Part shown: positions 1-11,500 of the stretch, piece by piece
How the letters are laid out: each line of letters opens with the position of its first letter
How positions within the stretch are numbered: position 1 is the first letter of the stretch
DNA from: Siderastrea siderea
Lineage: Eukaryota; Cnidaria; Anthozoa; Scleractinia; Rhizangiidae
Assembly (NCBI GenBank): GCA_964030785.1
Contig: OZ034970.1
Span: forward strand, 20,277,634 to 20,341,633
Length of the DNA stretch: 64,000 nucleotides
Reading direction: 5' to 3'
Notes under the pieces: model-generated
The model's database searches: none
What the model was told of the DNA's origin: nothing
The model's input: only the letters and a program-made list of their open reading frames with translations
Position numbers and translations under genes: made by a program

Positions 1-1476
1 ATTTAGCACGCCAGCCCAGTGGTAGGAAGAGGCATCAGTGTACATGACAAATTGGTGGTGTTGCTCCTCTCGCTATGGAAGGAACCCTGACGAGGACTTG
101 AGAAAAAGCCAGTGCTCAATTTCACGGTGCAGAGGAACTGACAAAGGGAGTGGCCTAGAAGAGCGAGAGGCACGCGAAATAGCCAAGTTGATCTCGTTAG
201 TGAATAACCTGGCGCCCGGCACTGCCATAGACATTGACATACACTTTCCTGCTAATCTTTGTAAGTCAGTCATAGAAACCTGGTTGGAATCCAGGATCGC
301 TTCGACAAGAGAAATGAACTTCTGCTTCTTATCTGGAAGAAGACGAAAGGCCTGCAAGCGGGAGTCACACTCAAACCCAAGAAAAGGAACTGATTGTGAT
401 AGCTGAAGGATGGACTTCTGAAGCCCAATACAGTAACCCAGTTTGATTAACGTATCACAGACCAAGAAGGACGCTATATGGGCACTAACAGGGTTCAGTT
501 TGTCCGGATCAAGGGACTTCACGAGATTGGAATCACGAGGTAAACGAATCTGCGAGGAATGACGGTCGTCAATGTACAAGGAACAAGGGATGCGAATGGA
601 ACGAAAGTAGTGGGAAACAAGTAGGCCAGTGGAATGATACACGAAGGCCAATAACTTCCAACCAAAAGGGATGGTATTACTGGTGAAGTACCACCCATTC
701 CACTCAAAACCAAAGTACGTCCTGCTGGATGTGGCAAGGAGGATGTGATCATATCCAGATTTATCATCGCACACAGTTTGATACGCGTACTTACTGACAT
801 ATAAGGGAAGTTGCTGAAGATGGTCAAGAGAAAACGGCCGATCATCCATCCACAAATTCAAAAACCTATTGTCATTACAAAGTCTAGGCTTTGAGGGTTC
901 AACCGTGAGGAGCATGACGAGGTGAGGAGGATCAACCTCGCCCACCTTGCCCCAAACCGAAATGGCACCAGTAGAGAGGCGTTGCAAAATTGCGTCAGCA
1001 GTGAACTTGACAAAAGGTGCACAAGACTTGTGATTGTAAAAGATCCGCCAGGGTGGGGAGGCCGAGTCAAAATGTTCGCCCTTGAAGTTGCCTTTAAAGT
1101 GCCTGAAATAGAGCTGTACTTGCACCTTATTCTCCAGCCAATCCAGAGCATTCCGGGATAGAGGAGAGGAGATTGAGGCAGCTATATTTTTCCACTCCTG
1201 CAGATGGTGATGCAACTGACTGGCAAGAAAACTAGCAGGGTCTGGGAAGGCAAGCATAGTGATGTCCGCTGAAACGTCACCACGGGAAACACTATCTACC
1301 CAATCCAAAGCCAAGTGAGAATTATAAGGCTGAGGGGACTGAAGCCCGGGCTGTAGGGACTTGCCATCGTGACGCACCCAAGAAATACCATGTTGTTTGA
1401 CGGATAGTGGGTCAAAAGAACCCGAGGACTCCCATGCCGGAATGTTGTAGGAGATTTTGTAACGCTTGGAGGGAGG
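1..1476 (-). pseudogene. DIRS-type retroelement reverse transcriptase/RNase H exon, partial and interrupted
   Basis: The minus-strand reading frame is open from about 1,476 down to 73 and gives a DIRS-like reverse transcriptase. A YIDD-type catalytic box lies near 573-590, preceded by the KSGYDH block and followed by the PFLGF block. A TAG stop sits at 73-75, but the same frame continues past it with the RNase H signature MYTDASSYHWAGVL and then leaves the window. The copy is therefore probably inactivated by one nonsense change, or the contig begins inside a damaged copy. The frame opens immediately after a pyrimidine tract and AG at 1,477-1,478, which looks like a splice acceptor in phase 0. 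The expected tyrosine recombinase would lie to the left, outside the window. The RT family call is firm; assignment to DIRS rather than Ngaro is inference. Confidence 0.8.
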
Positions 1477-1818
1477 CTGGAAAAGAAAAAAAGGGGAAAA
1501 AAGAACTGAAACTTAAAACCGAAAAATGTCCAAGAAGAACGCAAATAAGAAACGAAACGAAAAAGATATAAAAGTGTCCTAAGAAACGAAACTGCCCCCC
1601 CCCCCGGACAACAAACTGTAAAATAAAACAAAGGAAGAACAGGGGAACATGAAGTACTATAAGAATAGCGAGAAAAACAATCTGAACAAAACAATTCAAA
1701 GGAATCACTCTTTATTAATTCCACAACGTGATGAATGTGGTACAAGCATTACACATTAAGCATAACAAGGAAAAACGTACAATTAAACGCAACAGATCAG
1801 AAGGGGGTGAGGACGTGA
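1477..1818 (-). other. Spacer or intron between gag and RT exons
   Basis: This non-coding, A-rich (plus strand) stretch contains a run of C at about 1,597-1,606 and a strong polypyrimidine tract (minus strand) just before the RT exon. No supported reading frame was seen. Confidence 0.4.
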
Positions 1819-2322
1819 CTATGGGTAACTTTGGTTATTAAACCGCTTAAAACATCTGGAAGCCATATGGCCAGGCGAACCACATGCGTAGCAAAAGATC
1901 CTTGGACGTCTGGCGGTTGGACAAGCAGATGCCTGAGCGGAAGTTCCGCTGGAGCCAGAAGCGGGACCAGGGGCCGAAGACTTAAAGGACTTATCCACTT
2001 TGGCCACAGCGTCAAGAACTTTTGCGTAATCCTTATCCGCCAAAAGGGCTACAAAATACGCTTTGAATTGCTTCTTCGAGACAGGTAACTTCTCTCTAAG
2101 CGTACAGGCTATGGCGTCAAAGGTTGGAGCCTTCTCGTGACCTGACAGTTTGGCAGCTGTAGCTAGCTGCTCTGCCGTGGCCAGGGCGTCATATTTGTCA
2201 AAATTCTCCTCTCTTCTGAAACCGTATTGGGTAATTCTAGACAGGCGAGCTGGGACATCAGAGAGACTGCCAGCATCCTCTAGGGATTTAATCCTGGCGG
2301 TAAGTTGCGCAAGGAGGTCATC
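1819..2322 (-). CDS. DIRS-type Gag, second exon with CCHC zinc knuckle
   Basis: The exon encodes about 167 residues on the minus strand and ends at a TAG at 1,819-1,821. The N-terminal half is helical, with LTARIKSLEDA near the start. The C-terminus carries a retroviral-type CCHC knuckle, CYACGSPGHMASRC, for nucleic-acid binding. The frame opens at 2,322 directly after a T-rich tract and CAG (acceptor AG at 2,323-2,324), phase 0. This matches the phase-0 donor of the candidate first exon at 4,225-4,344, so I infer a two-exon Gag of about 207 residues. It lies just upstream of the RT exon in the same orientation, as in DIRS elements, where spliceosomal introns are known. Confidence 0.7.
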   Translation of the reverse strand, partial: DDLLAQLTARIKSLEDAGSLSDVPARLSRITQYGFRREENFDKYDALATAEQLATAAKLSGHEKAPTFDAIACTLREKLPVSKKQFKAYFVALLADKDYAKVLDAVAKVDKSFKSSAPGPASGSSGTSAQASACPTARRPRIFCYACGSPGHMASRCFKRFNNQSYP

Positions 2323-4224
2323 CTGAAAAAAAAATACCGAGAGGAGCTCATGAATGAAAACATCTACAGGCTGCCAGCCCTCAGGTGGGAAGACAGCAAA
2401 ACAAAACACGAGGGATAAGCACAAAAGGAAAAAGACAAGCGCGCAAGGACCCACCCAAGGGATGGCAGCCAGAGCGTCGGTAATCCGACTAGGGTATAAG
2501 ACACCCTTTCAGGCTACCAAAGGAAAGGATATGAAATTGATTTGCGAGAGGACGCATATTCAAATCATAAATGAAAGGGAAATACCGACATTAAACTATA
2601 ATAGACAAATTTAATATTGAGATAACAGTTTGAGAATAAATCAAATTATGACAAAAGGGGAATTTTCCAAAAGTTACAATAAATTCTCCCAACTAGAACC
2701 AACAGAAAATACATGGAAGACAGTGGGGAGAAATAGTGTGGGGCTTAAATTCTACAGAAAAAAGGGTAAGAAAAATCACAACAGCCGTTTAGAACTACAC
2801 TGAAAAAGAATAAAAATAAAAGGGAAGTACTGTGAAGTACGCCACCATTAATAAAAAGCAAAGGGAATGGCGCGAGAAAACCAAAAGTGCCGAAACAACA
2901 AAACTGTGCAATAGACAGAAAACAAAAGGTGTTGTAAAAGGGGAGGGAAAACGAAGGCACAACAATCAATTGAACACCAAATTAAACGCAAATGACGCAA
3001 AATGAAAGAAACACGACAGAAAAAACCTCAACAGTATGAAAGCAAAAATTAAGGGCAATAAAACCAGGGGAGACAATGGCAACCATGTAAATCCAACCTA
3101 GATTAGGAAGCTACAAAATCTAAAGCGTGCAAAATCAAAACTTGGAAACGGGGAACTGAACTGAACTCCACAAACCTAAGTTCGGGAGATGATACACGCA
3201 CAAGGAATACATTGAAAAACATACGCGATGAAATTTAAAGTGGGCGTAGAGGGAATAGCACTGGACAAAAGCGAAATTTGCAAGGCAAAGGTAGCATAAC
3301 AAAAAACCTCAGAAAACAACAAAGCCAAATAAAAACTTTGGCTTTGGCCCAAGCAAACCCGAAGCTTGCAAGGCGAAATGCGCAACACAAAATCGATTGT
3401 AAAGTACAAACAGCATAAAAGCGAACAAATTTATAAGGGAGGGAGGAAACAGCACAGCACAAACCCGGAGTTTGCAAGGCAAAGCACACTGACATAAACA
3501 AACGTGTGCAAAAGGGAAGCGCAACACAAACCCGGTGTTTGCGAGGCAAAGCACACTGACAAAACAAAGAAACGTGTGCAAAAGGGAAAGGGAACCAAGA
3601 TAGAAGCACTGCACAAACCCGGAGTTTGCGAGGCGAAGCACACTAACAAAACAAATAAACGTGTGCAAAAGGGGAAGGGAACCGAAGATAGAAGCACTGC
3701 ACAAACCTGGTGTTTGCGAGGCGAAGCACACTGACAAAACAAATAAACGTGTGCAAAAGGGGAAGGGAACCGAAGATAAAAGCACTGCACAAACCCGGTG
3801 TTTGCGAGGCGAAGCAAACTGACATAACAAAGAAACGCGCGCAAAGGGAGAGGGAGCCGAAGATAGAAGCACTGCACAAACCCGGTGTTTGCGAGGCGAA
3901 GCACACTGACAAAACAAATAAACGTGTGCAAAAGAGGAAGGGAACCAGGATAGAAGCACTGCACAAACCCGGCGTTTGTGAGGCGAAGTACGCACAACAT
4001 AAACTTGACAGCCAATTGGCCCAAGCAAAAACATAAGCATACAAACTATAAGAAAAACGAGGGGACGGTACAATGGAAAATGGTACTAACATAAACGTGG
4101 AAGACTATAAAGCCCCCACGTGGAATGAAAGAGGAGAGGGAAATGCGAAAGGGCGAAGACCAGCCGAAGAAAAACTAAAGCAGTCGGATGAGCAAATTAA
4201 AGTAACGAGAAAAAAAAATTGTAC
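2323..4224 (-). other. Candidate 1.9-kb intron of the DIRS element
   Basis: The segment lies between a GT donor (4,223-4,224) and an AG acceptor (2,323-2,324) on the minus strand; both flanking exons are phase 0. It is non-coding, A-rich on the plus strand, and contains the 88-bp minisatellite. Long open frames through it are repeat artefacts. Confidence 0.5.
3440..4000. repeat. 88-bp minisatellite, about six copies
   Basis: The unit runs from TAGAAGCACTGCACAAACCC through TTTGCGAGGCGAAGCACACT to GTGTGCAAAAGGGGAAGG. The motif tagaagcact (third copy: taaaagcact) starts at 3,601, 3,689, 3,777, 3,864 and 3,951, giving a period of 87-88 bp. The leftmost copies, from about 3,450, are more diverged. 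Because 88 is not a multiple of three, the long open frames here shift phase from copy to copy and are not expected to be protein. Confidence 0.9.
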
Positions 4225-4344
4225 CTGCAAAGGCGCTGGATTTTGATGAGAATTCGCAACATCAACTGGAGCAACTGGAGGCACTTGAACAAGGGCTTGG
4301 GCAGCGGGAACCGCAGCTACAAGAGGATCTTGCGCGTCAGCCAT
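4225..4344 (-). CDS. Candidate first exon of DIRS-type Gag, Pro/Ala-rich
   Basis: An ATG at 4,344 (minus) starts a 40-codon Ala/Pro/Val-rich segment beginning MADAQDPLVAAV. It ends at a consensus donor, CAG followed by GTACAA, at 4,225/4,224. The phase (0) fits the acceptor of the Gag exon at 2,322. No domain is recognised. The joining is inferred from splice signals only. An exon with a similar MAD-Pro/Ala start lies at 24,065-24,158. Confidence 0.45.
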
Positions 4345-4399
4345 AACTGCATAAAACGGTAATGTTGCAAGAAGATTCTAACGCAAACTGGGCCAAACT

Positions 4400-5345
4400 G
4401 ATATGCAGAGCTCTTATTTATACTCCCGCTGTAAGGGACTGGCGCGAATAGCCGACATAATCTGCATCGCACAGATCACATTTATAATAATACAGAGTGC
4501 TTTGTTGGTTTACGATGGGCGGCCTCTGTTCCTTCACTTTAATTGTGTCTTTGATCTTTCTGCTGGTGTAAACAGAACGGATCTCGGTGTTTATCTTTGG
4601 GCTGAGATCACTTAGTTGTCTGCGTACTGAGTTGGCTGCTTTTTGGTCCTTGTACGGCAAAACGACTCTTAATAGGAACTTCCTGCTGACTAGGGGCCTG
4701 CTACTGTTGAGGACACGCATTCCCCGTTACAACCTTCGCCTCGACAAATTGTTGGATAGTGGTTTCTACGAGGGATTCTGGATATTGTAAACGAGCAAAG
4801 GTCTCTTTAAGACGTTCGCATTCTTGATGGGAAAGGTTCCAGTTCGAGGAAAGCTTGAATGCGCGATTAAGCATTGGTTTGCTTGTACTTTACATCAACA
4901 TGGCTTTGGTAGTGCAATAGAAGCCCAGTATCTGTCGGTTTCTTGTAGACCTTCGTGTCCGGCTGGGATCCATTTTTGATAATCTCCATTCTCAAGAAAG
5001 GAAGTCTGTTGTTATCTCCCTGTTCCATTGCGAAACTGACAGAGGGGTGGATTTCGTTCAATGTTGATAAGAATTCGGAGGCAGCTGTAGCATCAGGCAT
5101 TTTACTGAGGGTGTCATCAACGTAGTGCTTGTAAAATGCAGGCATCTTGTTTTGGATTTCTAATTGCTCTTCGATGCCGCACATGAAAGTATTGGCCATA
5201 AGCAGTCCGAGCGGAAACCCCATGGCAACACCGTCCACCTGTTCATACAAATTTCCCTGGAATTGAAAGAGCTGATTCTTGGTGGCAATTCCAAGCAACT
5301 CAATTAGGTCAGGTTTAGTAATGTTGAGGTTGTACTCCCTATTAA
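4400..5345 (-). pseudogene. Penelope-like retroelement: RT plus start of GIY-YIG endonuclease
   Basis: On the minus strand, 5,345-4,867 encodes the central reverse transcriptase of a Penelope-like element, with GVAMGFPLGLLMANTFMC and the catalytic YVDD at about 5,120-5,131. Then 4,720-4,418 encodes the linker and the start of the GIY-YIG endonuclease (YYYKCDLCDADYVGY). The two parts are in different frames with stops between them. The endonuclease stops abruptly at about 4,430. The missing C-terminal part is found in the opposite orientation at 5,350-5,548. The N-terminal RT is absent. Confidence 0.8.
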
Positions 5346-5349
5346 ACCA

Positions 5350-5548
5350 ATCATCCTATGATCAGCTATCGGACGTCACATTAAAGAACAACATGGAAAG
5401 GAGCCAGATAACATCGAAGGGAATTTTAAGATTTTAAGGAAGTGCCAGAGCAAGCTTGACTGTTTAATTTTTGAGATGCTTTTTATTAGACTTCTGAAGC
5501 CAAAGCTCAACAAACAGAGCAACTTGCTCCGCGCAAAATTATTTGTTT
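5350..5548 (+). pseudogene. Penelope-like element: C-terminal GIY-YIG endonuclease piece, inverted
   Basis: On the plus strand, from about 5,356 to the TAG near 5,548, one frame reads as the end of a PLE endonuclease. It starts at AIGRHIKEQHGKEPDNI, passes a FEMLFIRLLKPKLN block and ends in RAKLFV. This is the portion of the domain lacking from the adjacent minus-strand copy. It is followed by an AT-rich 3' tail to about 5,830. The arrangement suggests one insertion with an internal inversion. Confidence 0.7.
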
Positions 5549-5871
5549 AGTTATTTTTAGGTATTTTTAGGTATTTTAATGTTCTTATTCCCGTTGCCTT
5601 GTACGCTTTTAATTATATCTTGTACAGCTTAATGCATGCCATTTGCACAAAGTTATTTTTAGCCACTTTTAGCCTTTTATTCTTATTGTCTGTTGTTTGT
5701 ATGTACATATTTTTAGCGCTTTTACTATATTTACGCATGTAATTTTATTATAACACCAAACTTGAAAATGACCGTTGAGCGGTTGAAATGTCGTTCATTA
5801 CTCGCATTAACTTTTATTGCAAAATCAACTTGAAAGAACTTGTTGATTCTAATTTGGATAATTTAATCTGA
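5549..5871 (+). other. AT-rich tail of the Penelope-like insertion
   Basis: Non-coding sequence follows the PLE stop codon, with repeats of TATTTTTAGG and runs of AT. No gene is seen. It is probably 3' untranslated sequence of the element. Confidence 0.4.
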
Positions 5872-7024
5872 TTTAATCCAAACTTTCTGTTCTTTTCCAA
5901 AAGTAGCTTGACACTCTTTCACTCTGGTTTAGTTAGCAACAAAGAGTCCTTCACACTTGATAATGTTCTATCAAATTTCAACATGGTCCGTGTTAATGTT
6001 CCACCAAATGGTAACTGTTTCTTCCTGTGTATTGTATATGCAATAGTCAATAGCATTATTCCAAATAAAGCAATATCAAATGATTAAGCCAGCCATCTGG
6101 AGTCACTTGGGCTGATGAACTGCAAAGACACAAATGAAATGAGCCATAAGCTGCGAGAATTAATAGTACACGAGTGGATCTCTCACCCAGAGGATTGCCA
6201 GCCCTTCCTTGGTGTTGGACATTTATTAGACCATGAAGGATCCTAATTTCTTAATGATGGTTATTTCGCATCAGAGTTAGGCAATTGCATGGCACTTGCA
6301 ATCTTCCAATTGTAGTAATCACACAAATGGGAAGTATGTCAGTTGTACCAGTTACTCCAAGGGAAACTCTTCAGTGCCTACCAATCTTTGTCGCATTTGA
6401 TCATTCAGCTGAGGGTCACTATGATGCTGTGGCACACAGTAGAAGCCATTCAGTGTCCACTGAAACACAATCATGTTCAGTCAGCAGCATAGCTACCAAT
6501 TCTGAATCTTGTCATTGTGGTCAAGGCACAAGAAAAAAAGAATCCAATATCACCTCTTGTGATAACTTCAAAAAAGGTGCAAGTGTTTTCAAAGTGTGAA
6601 AGGTTGTAATGACAATTGCCAATGTCTAGGGTGTGAAAACCCATATGGAAAAAAGGCAAAAACAGAGTACAAGAGTTATTCGTCCGAAACAATTAAAAGA
6701 AAACGACGACCACAGGAAATGACAACAGAGAGTATGTCTGGAAAACACTTTCTGCTTAAAAGACCCTGCTTGGAGAGTGTTAGCAGATGGACACTTCTTG
6801 AAGAACTAGCCCTTATCCAGATTGTACAGTCCTCATTAACTGTAGGTGGCAGTGATATTGATATTGATGTCATTGCAATGCAATACTCGCAGCTTGTTGA
6901 TAACTCTGGAATTCATCCCAAGTCTCAAGCTCAAATTTCTGGAAAGGTAATTTCTTTTCTGAATGACGACAGAGTTTATAAGGCCTTGTTAAAGGAGCAA
7001 GTAAGGTTGAATTGGTTCTCGTAG
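5872..7024 (+). pseudogene. OTU-type cysteine protease-like gene with Cys-rich tail, broken
   Basis: The first frame, open from about 5,872, contains the OTU catalytic block NGNCFF (Cys codon about 6,016-6,018). The next blocks lie in shifted frames with stops at about 6,085 and 6,243. The catalytic His block HYDAV is at about 6,417-6,431. A CXC-like Cys-rich segment follows (ESCHCGQG, then CQCLGCENPYG, with a stop at about 6,598-6,600 between them), then a SANT-like helix rich in Leu (SRWTLLEELALIQIV). OTU enzymes remove ubiquitin. In corals this OTU plus Cys-rich arrangement recurs in many copies and may belong to mobile DNA. The usual Asp before GNC is Asn here. At least three frame breaks make it non-functional. 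Confidence 0.65.
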
Positions 7025-7828
7025 TTTGGTTCACAGTAAGATTCCTTAAGTATGACATTCAGGAAAACTTATCAATTTCCAGTACGTTGAAAAATGCTTA
7101 TCTGATTACATACATGTATATTTCCAAATCTAAGAACTGTAATCAGGAAATTAGACATGAATATGTCTAGATGTGTAATTCCAGAAAAATTTTTTGTTTT
7201 GCATCGCACACCACTCAGGAAATTCCAGTTCGACTTTATACTTTTCTTCTAAGATTTCCCCCACCCCCTCACCCCACCCGCATCTCCTAGGAATTTCCAG
7301 TGACCGTCTGTGGAGAGAGTATGGATACATGTATTTACTGGAACTACAAAGACGGGAAAGGGAAGGGGAGAGGGACAAAAGGGAGGGGAATGCCTGCTAT
7401 AACAATCCCATTTTTTATTCCGCCCGTCAATTTCACCCTAATCCTATTATGTCATCTGTCAAGATTACCAATAATCAGAATATTCAAATACTGAAAAGGA
7501 CGGGTACAAGAATGCAGTTTGATACTAGTTAATGTGTTACTAATTGTTAGTTTGGGGAATCAGTATTTTGCAGCCGCTAGTGGCTGCAGAAACGAACAGA
7601 AGGGGTTTCTTATAGCAGATGCTCCCTGCTCTCTTCCCTCTTTTTACCCCTCTCCCCTTCCCCCTGGTTACGCCTACTAAACAGCCTATAGAATCTGTGT
7701 AGCACAGTAAGTCTGCAGGACTGAAAAAACTCAACTTCTAAGCCTATTTGTAAAATTTGGATAAGATGTAGCATTTGTAGCTGATCTGAAGTCTGCTGGA
7801 TTTGGAATGCCAAGATTGGAACCAGTTG
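7025..7828. other. Intergenic stretch, nothing recognised
   Basis: Short open frames occur on both strands, but none has a recognisable motif, and the G/A-rich and C/T-rich tracts explain their composition. I see no gene here. Confidence 0.4.
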
Positions 7829-8211
7829 CAGGGCCGTAGCTAGCGGGGGACAAGGAGGGGGGCAGCTGCCCCCCCCCCCGACCAGTTAAGCCAGAGAAAT
7901 CAAGTCTTTGTATTAGGATTTTCATTATTCAAAGGATTTGTTTTCTTTAGACTCAGTTATTTTGATTGTAGTGACTTGCAGTTGTTTGCCATTTTCATAG
8001 CCAGGAAATCGGTTGGTCCACAGTGTGTGCAAATGGTAAGCAAAACGAAGCAAAACTCCCTTTTGAGATTGGCGTGTACCATTTGCACGGTTCACTCCTG
8101 TCTAATTTACAGAGAGTGCCTGGAACTTGCTTGTCAGATACAATATAGGGTCTGTAAAATACAATATAGTGAGTTTTTGAAGGACCGTAGAAAGTGATAA
8201 CCATATCTAGC

Positions 8212-8340
8212 TGTAGTATCCGTAGGAAGAACTAAACACAACACATGTTTAATCAACATGGCCGCTCGTGAAAGCACGAGGTCCCAGCATGCATTGCAAA
8301 GAGCAAGCATAACAGTTACAAATATGGGCATAACCGTACA
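8212..8340 (-). repeat. 3' LTR of the gypsy-type element
   Basis: A 129-bp direct repeat of 12,658-12,786, with two mismatches counted by eye. Read on the minus strand it starts TGTACGG and ends ACTACA. This is unusually short for a gypsy-type LTR. Confidence 0.95.
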
Positions 8341-8350
8341 CCTCCCTTCC
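8341..8350 (-). promoter_or_regulatory. Polypurine tract
   Basis: On the minus strand the sequence AGGAAGGGAGG directly precedes the 3' LTR. This is the expected primer for plus-strand DNA synthesis. Confidence 0.85.
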
Positions 8351-8556
8351 TAGTACAATCAAGTGAACTGATTAACAAAGACACAGGTAATTGCAATTGT
8401 AATTGCAACATTGTTCTTTCCTTAAGCCTTGAACTAAGGGTAACTTGAACTGTAACAGTTTTAGTATCAAATGTTCAAATGTGCATAGCACAGTCTCTGA
8501 AAGGCATAAATGTAATAGCAGTCTCTTAAACTACTCTAACAGAGTCCAACATAAGT

Positions 8557-11500
8557 TTAGAGATCCAGTCGATCAGGCGGCTTAACAATTCTCCCTGAAC
8601 GTGTTTGCAATGGAACTGTTTGACTGCGAACAGGCTGCATTGGAGCTTCAGTTATGGTATCCGGGTGCTGAGATGGTAAGGGAGCTGTTTGACTGCAGGC
8701 AGGCTGCATGGGAGCTTCAGCTATAGTACCTGGAAGCTGAGGTGGACCGGTCTTTTCTTCTGTCTCCAGAAAGGCATGGTAATTGGCAGTACCAGTGGAA
8801 GTGGCTTGCTTGTCTGCCTTTGAAGGGGACTGCAACTCTGCTTTGACAAGAGCAGATCTGTTTCGTCGTATTGTGCCCTTCTCTGTTTCTATGAGAAAGG
8901 AGCGAGGATGCTGAGTGCGCCCCTGTATCTTCCCTATGCGGTTTTGGTCTCTGATCCATACTGAATCACCAGCTGTGACAGCTGGAAGTTCCTTCGCTCG
9001 GTGTCGTTGGTTAAAGCTTTTCCTTTGGTTGGATCTGTAGGTCTCTTCTTTCTTCACAACTTCTTCGCGTTCTCTCCTCAAATCTCTGGGTGTCAATGTC
9101 TTTTCGAGCACAGGGAGCTGAGTCCGGAGTCTTCGTCCCATAAGTAATTCACTTGGTGAGAGACCAGTTTGCAGGGGAGTAGATCGGTAGGTGAGGAGTG
9201 CGAGATAGGGGTCATCATTCTTCTTTAACAGTCCTTTCACAGTTCTTACAGTCCTTTCAACTTCTCCGTTGGCTCGAGGATATCTGGGGGAGCAAGTCGC
9301 GTGGACAAACCCATAACTGGCCGCAAACTCTTGGAAAGATACTGCACTAAAACAGGGCCCATTGTCGGAAATCACAATGTCTGGGATGCCATGGGTTGCG
9401 AATAGCTCCTTGGAAGCTGCAATCACACTCTTTGCGGTTTGTGTTGTGAGGCGCTTGATTTCAACCCATCTGGAATAGTAATCAACAGTGATGAGGTATG
9501 TTCGTCCCCCATCCTCGAACAAATCCATGCTAATTCTCTCCCAAGGGCGACTGGGAAAGGATGACGGCATCAAGGGCTCCTTGGGTTCTGGAAGTTCCTT
9601 TGAACATGTGAAGCATGCTTTGACCATGTCTTCGATGGCTGCAGAAAGCCCTGGCCACCAAACGGACATTCTGGCTCTAGCTCGGCATTTGCTAATGCCA
9701 AGGTGACCACGATGGATGCAGTCTAGTACTTCTAATCTTAGTGCTGGCGGGATTACGATGCGTTCGTCATAGAGGAGAAGATCGTCAACGACTGCTAAGT
9801 GAGCTCTGCTCTCCCAGTAAGGCCTGAGTAGGGGTTGATGGGGTATGTATACTGGCCAACCATCTTGGCAGTACCTTCTGACTTGCATGCATACTTCATC
9901 ATTTCTCTGGGCTTCTATAATCTCTTGGAGGCGCTGAGCGGTTGCCGGAAGTTGGTTCACAGTGGAGCTAGCAAAGATTTCAACCTCCTCAATAAACTGT
10001 ATGTCAGAGGTGTTTGGGGAGCTGGCTGGAGCACGTGACAGTGCGTCAGCTGAAATCTGACATTTACCAGGGACGTGTACGACTTCAGGATTGTATCGCA
10101 TCATTCGCAGACGGAAGCACAATATTCTAGGGGGCATCTTGGACAAGTCAGTTGTTGTGAGGAGTGGAACAAGCGGCTTGTGATCTGTTTCCAGGGTAAA
10201 CCTGAGTCCAAGTACATACTCTTCAAGGCGTTCGCATGCCCAGGTTGAGGCAAGTGCTTCCTTCTCGATGACTGCATAGTTCTTTTCAGCATCATTAAGG
10301 GACCTAGAGATGTAACAGATAGGACAGCGCTGTCCATTATCTTGGATTTGAAGGAGAACTGCTCCTAGTCCTGTTGATGACGCATCTGCAGCAATGACTG
10401 TTGCACGGTTAGGGTCGTAATGCGCAAGGACTTCAGGTGAGGCAAGCTTCTCTTTGACTTGCTGTAATGCTGTCTGCTGAGCTTCACCCCAGTACCAAGC
10501 ACTATCTTTGCGAAGGAGTTGGCGTAAGGGTGCATTGATGTCGGCTAAGCCAGGTACAAACTTGCCCAGTTGGTTAACCATGCCCATGAACCTCTGTAGT
10601 TCTGTCACATTCTTGGGAGTTGGAAATTGGCCAATAGCATTTGTCTTCTCTGGATCTGCATGGACACCCTGGGCATCGACAATGTGTCCTAGGAACTTGA
10701 GTCTTCCTTGAGAAAACTCACACTTTTGAATGTTCAGTGTTAGTCCAGCTTTTTGAAGCCGAAACAAAACTGCTCGGACACGTACGTCATGTTCAATCTG
10801 GTTCCTTCCATGGATAAGGATATCATCCATCCGGCATATGACTCCATCAAGGCCCTCCAAAATGTCTGACATAGTCCGCTGAAATATTTCCGGGGCTGAA
10901 CTAATTCCAAAGGGTAAACGATTGAAGCAAAAGCGGCCAAATGGTGTGATAAAGGTGGTCAACAATTTTGACTCTTCATCCAGAGGAATTTGCCAGAAAC
11001 CACTATTAGCATCTAATTTTGTGAACACTTTACTTTCGCCCAGCATCGCGAGGCTCTCATCAACAGAACCCATGGGATGAGTTTCGCGCTGTACTGCTTT
11101 GTTCAGTGGTGTCAGGTCTACACAGATACGTACACGCCCATTGGGTTTTGGGACCGGAACGATGCCAGAGCACCACTCTGTGGGAACAGTGACAGGAGAA
11201 ATGACACCCTGTTGGAGCATAGAGTCGATTTCCTTCTTCACTTTAGGCAACAATGGGTGAGGAATTTTCCTTGGGGTGTAGAGGCGGACTGGCTTTACAT
11301 CCGGGTTAAGCTTGATTTGATACTTGGTTTCCAATTTTCCCAGGCCGCTGAAAAGATGAGGAAATTCTCCAACGAAGTTCGCTGGTTGAGTGTTCACCTC
11401 TCCGATTCGGGCGATTAACCCGAGGCCGACACAGGCTTTCTTGCTAAGGAGGGAGTATAGCTGATCTTTCAAAACATACACTGTTTCCGAAATCTGACGC

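Noticed and set aside
3235..4073. Long minus-strand frames rich in Cys/Phe (repeats of KHRVCAVLLSS)
   Set aside because: They are read through the 88-bp minisatellite, whose unit is not a multiple of three, so the same peptide appears in all frames.
4400..5850. Hammerhead ribozyme expected in Penelope-like elements
   Set aside because: I looked for the CTGANGA and GAAA core near both Penelope-like copies and found none with a pairing stem.
7194..7532. Plus-strand frame with RREREGERDKREG
   Set aside because: Composition is caused by a purine-rich tract; no motif or partner exon.
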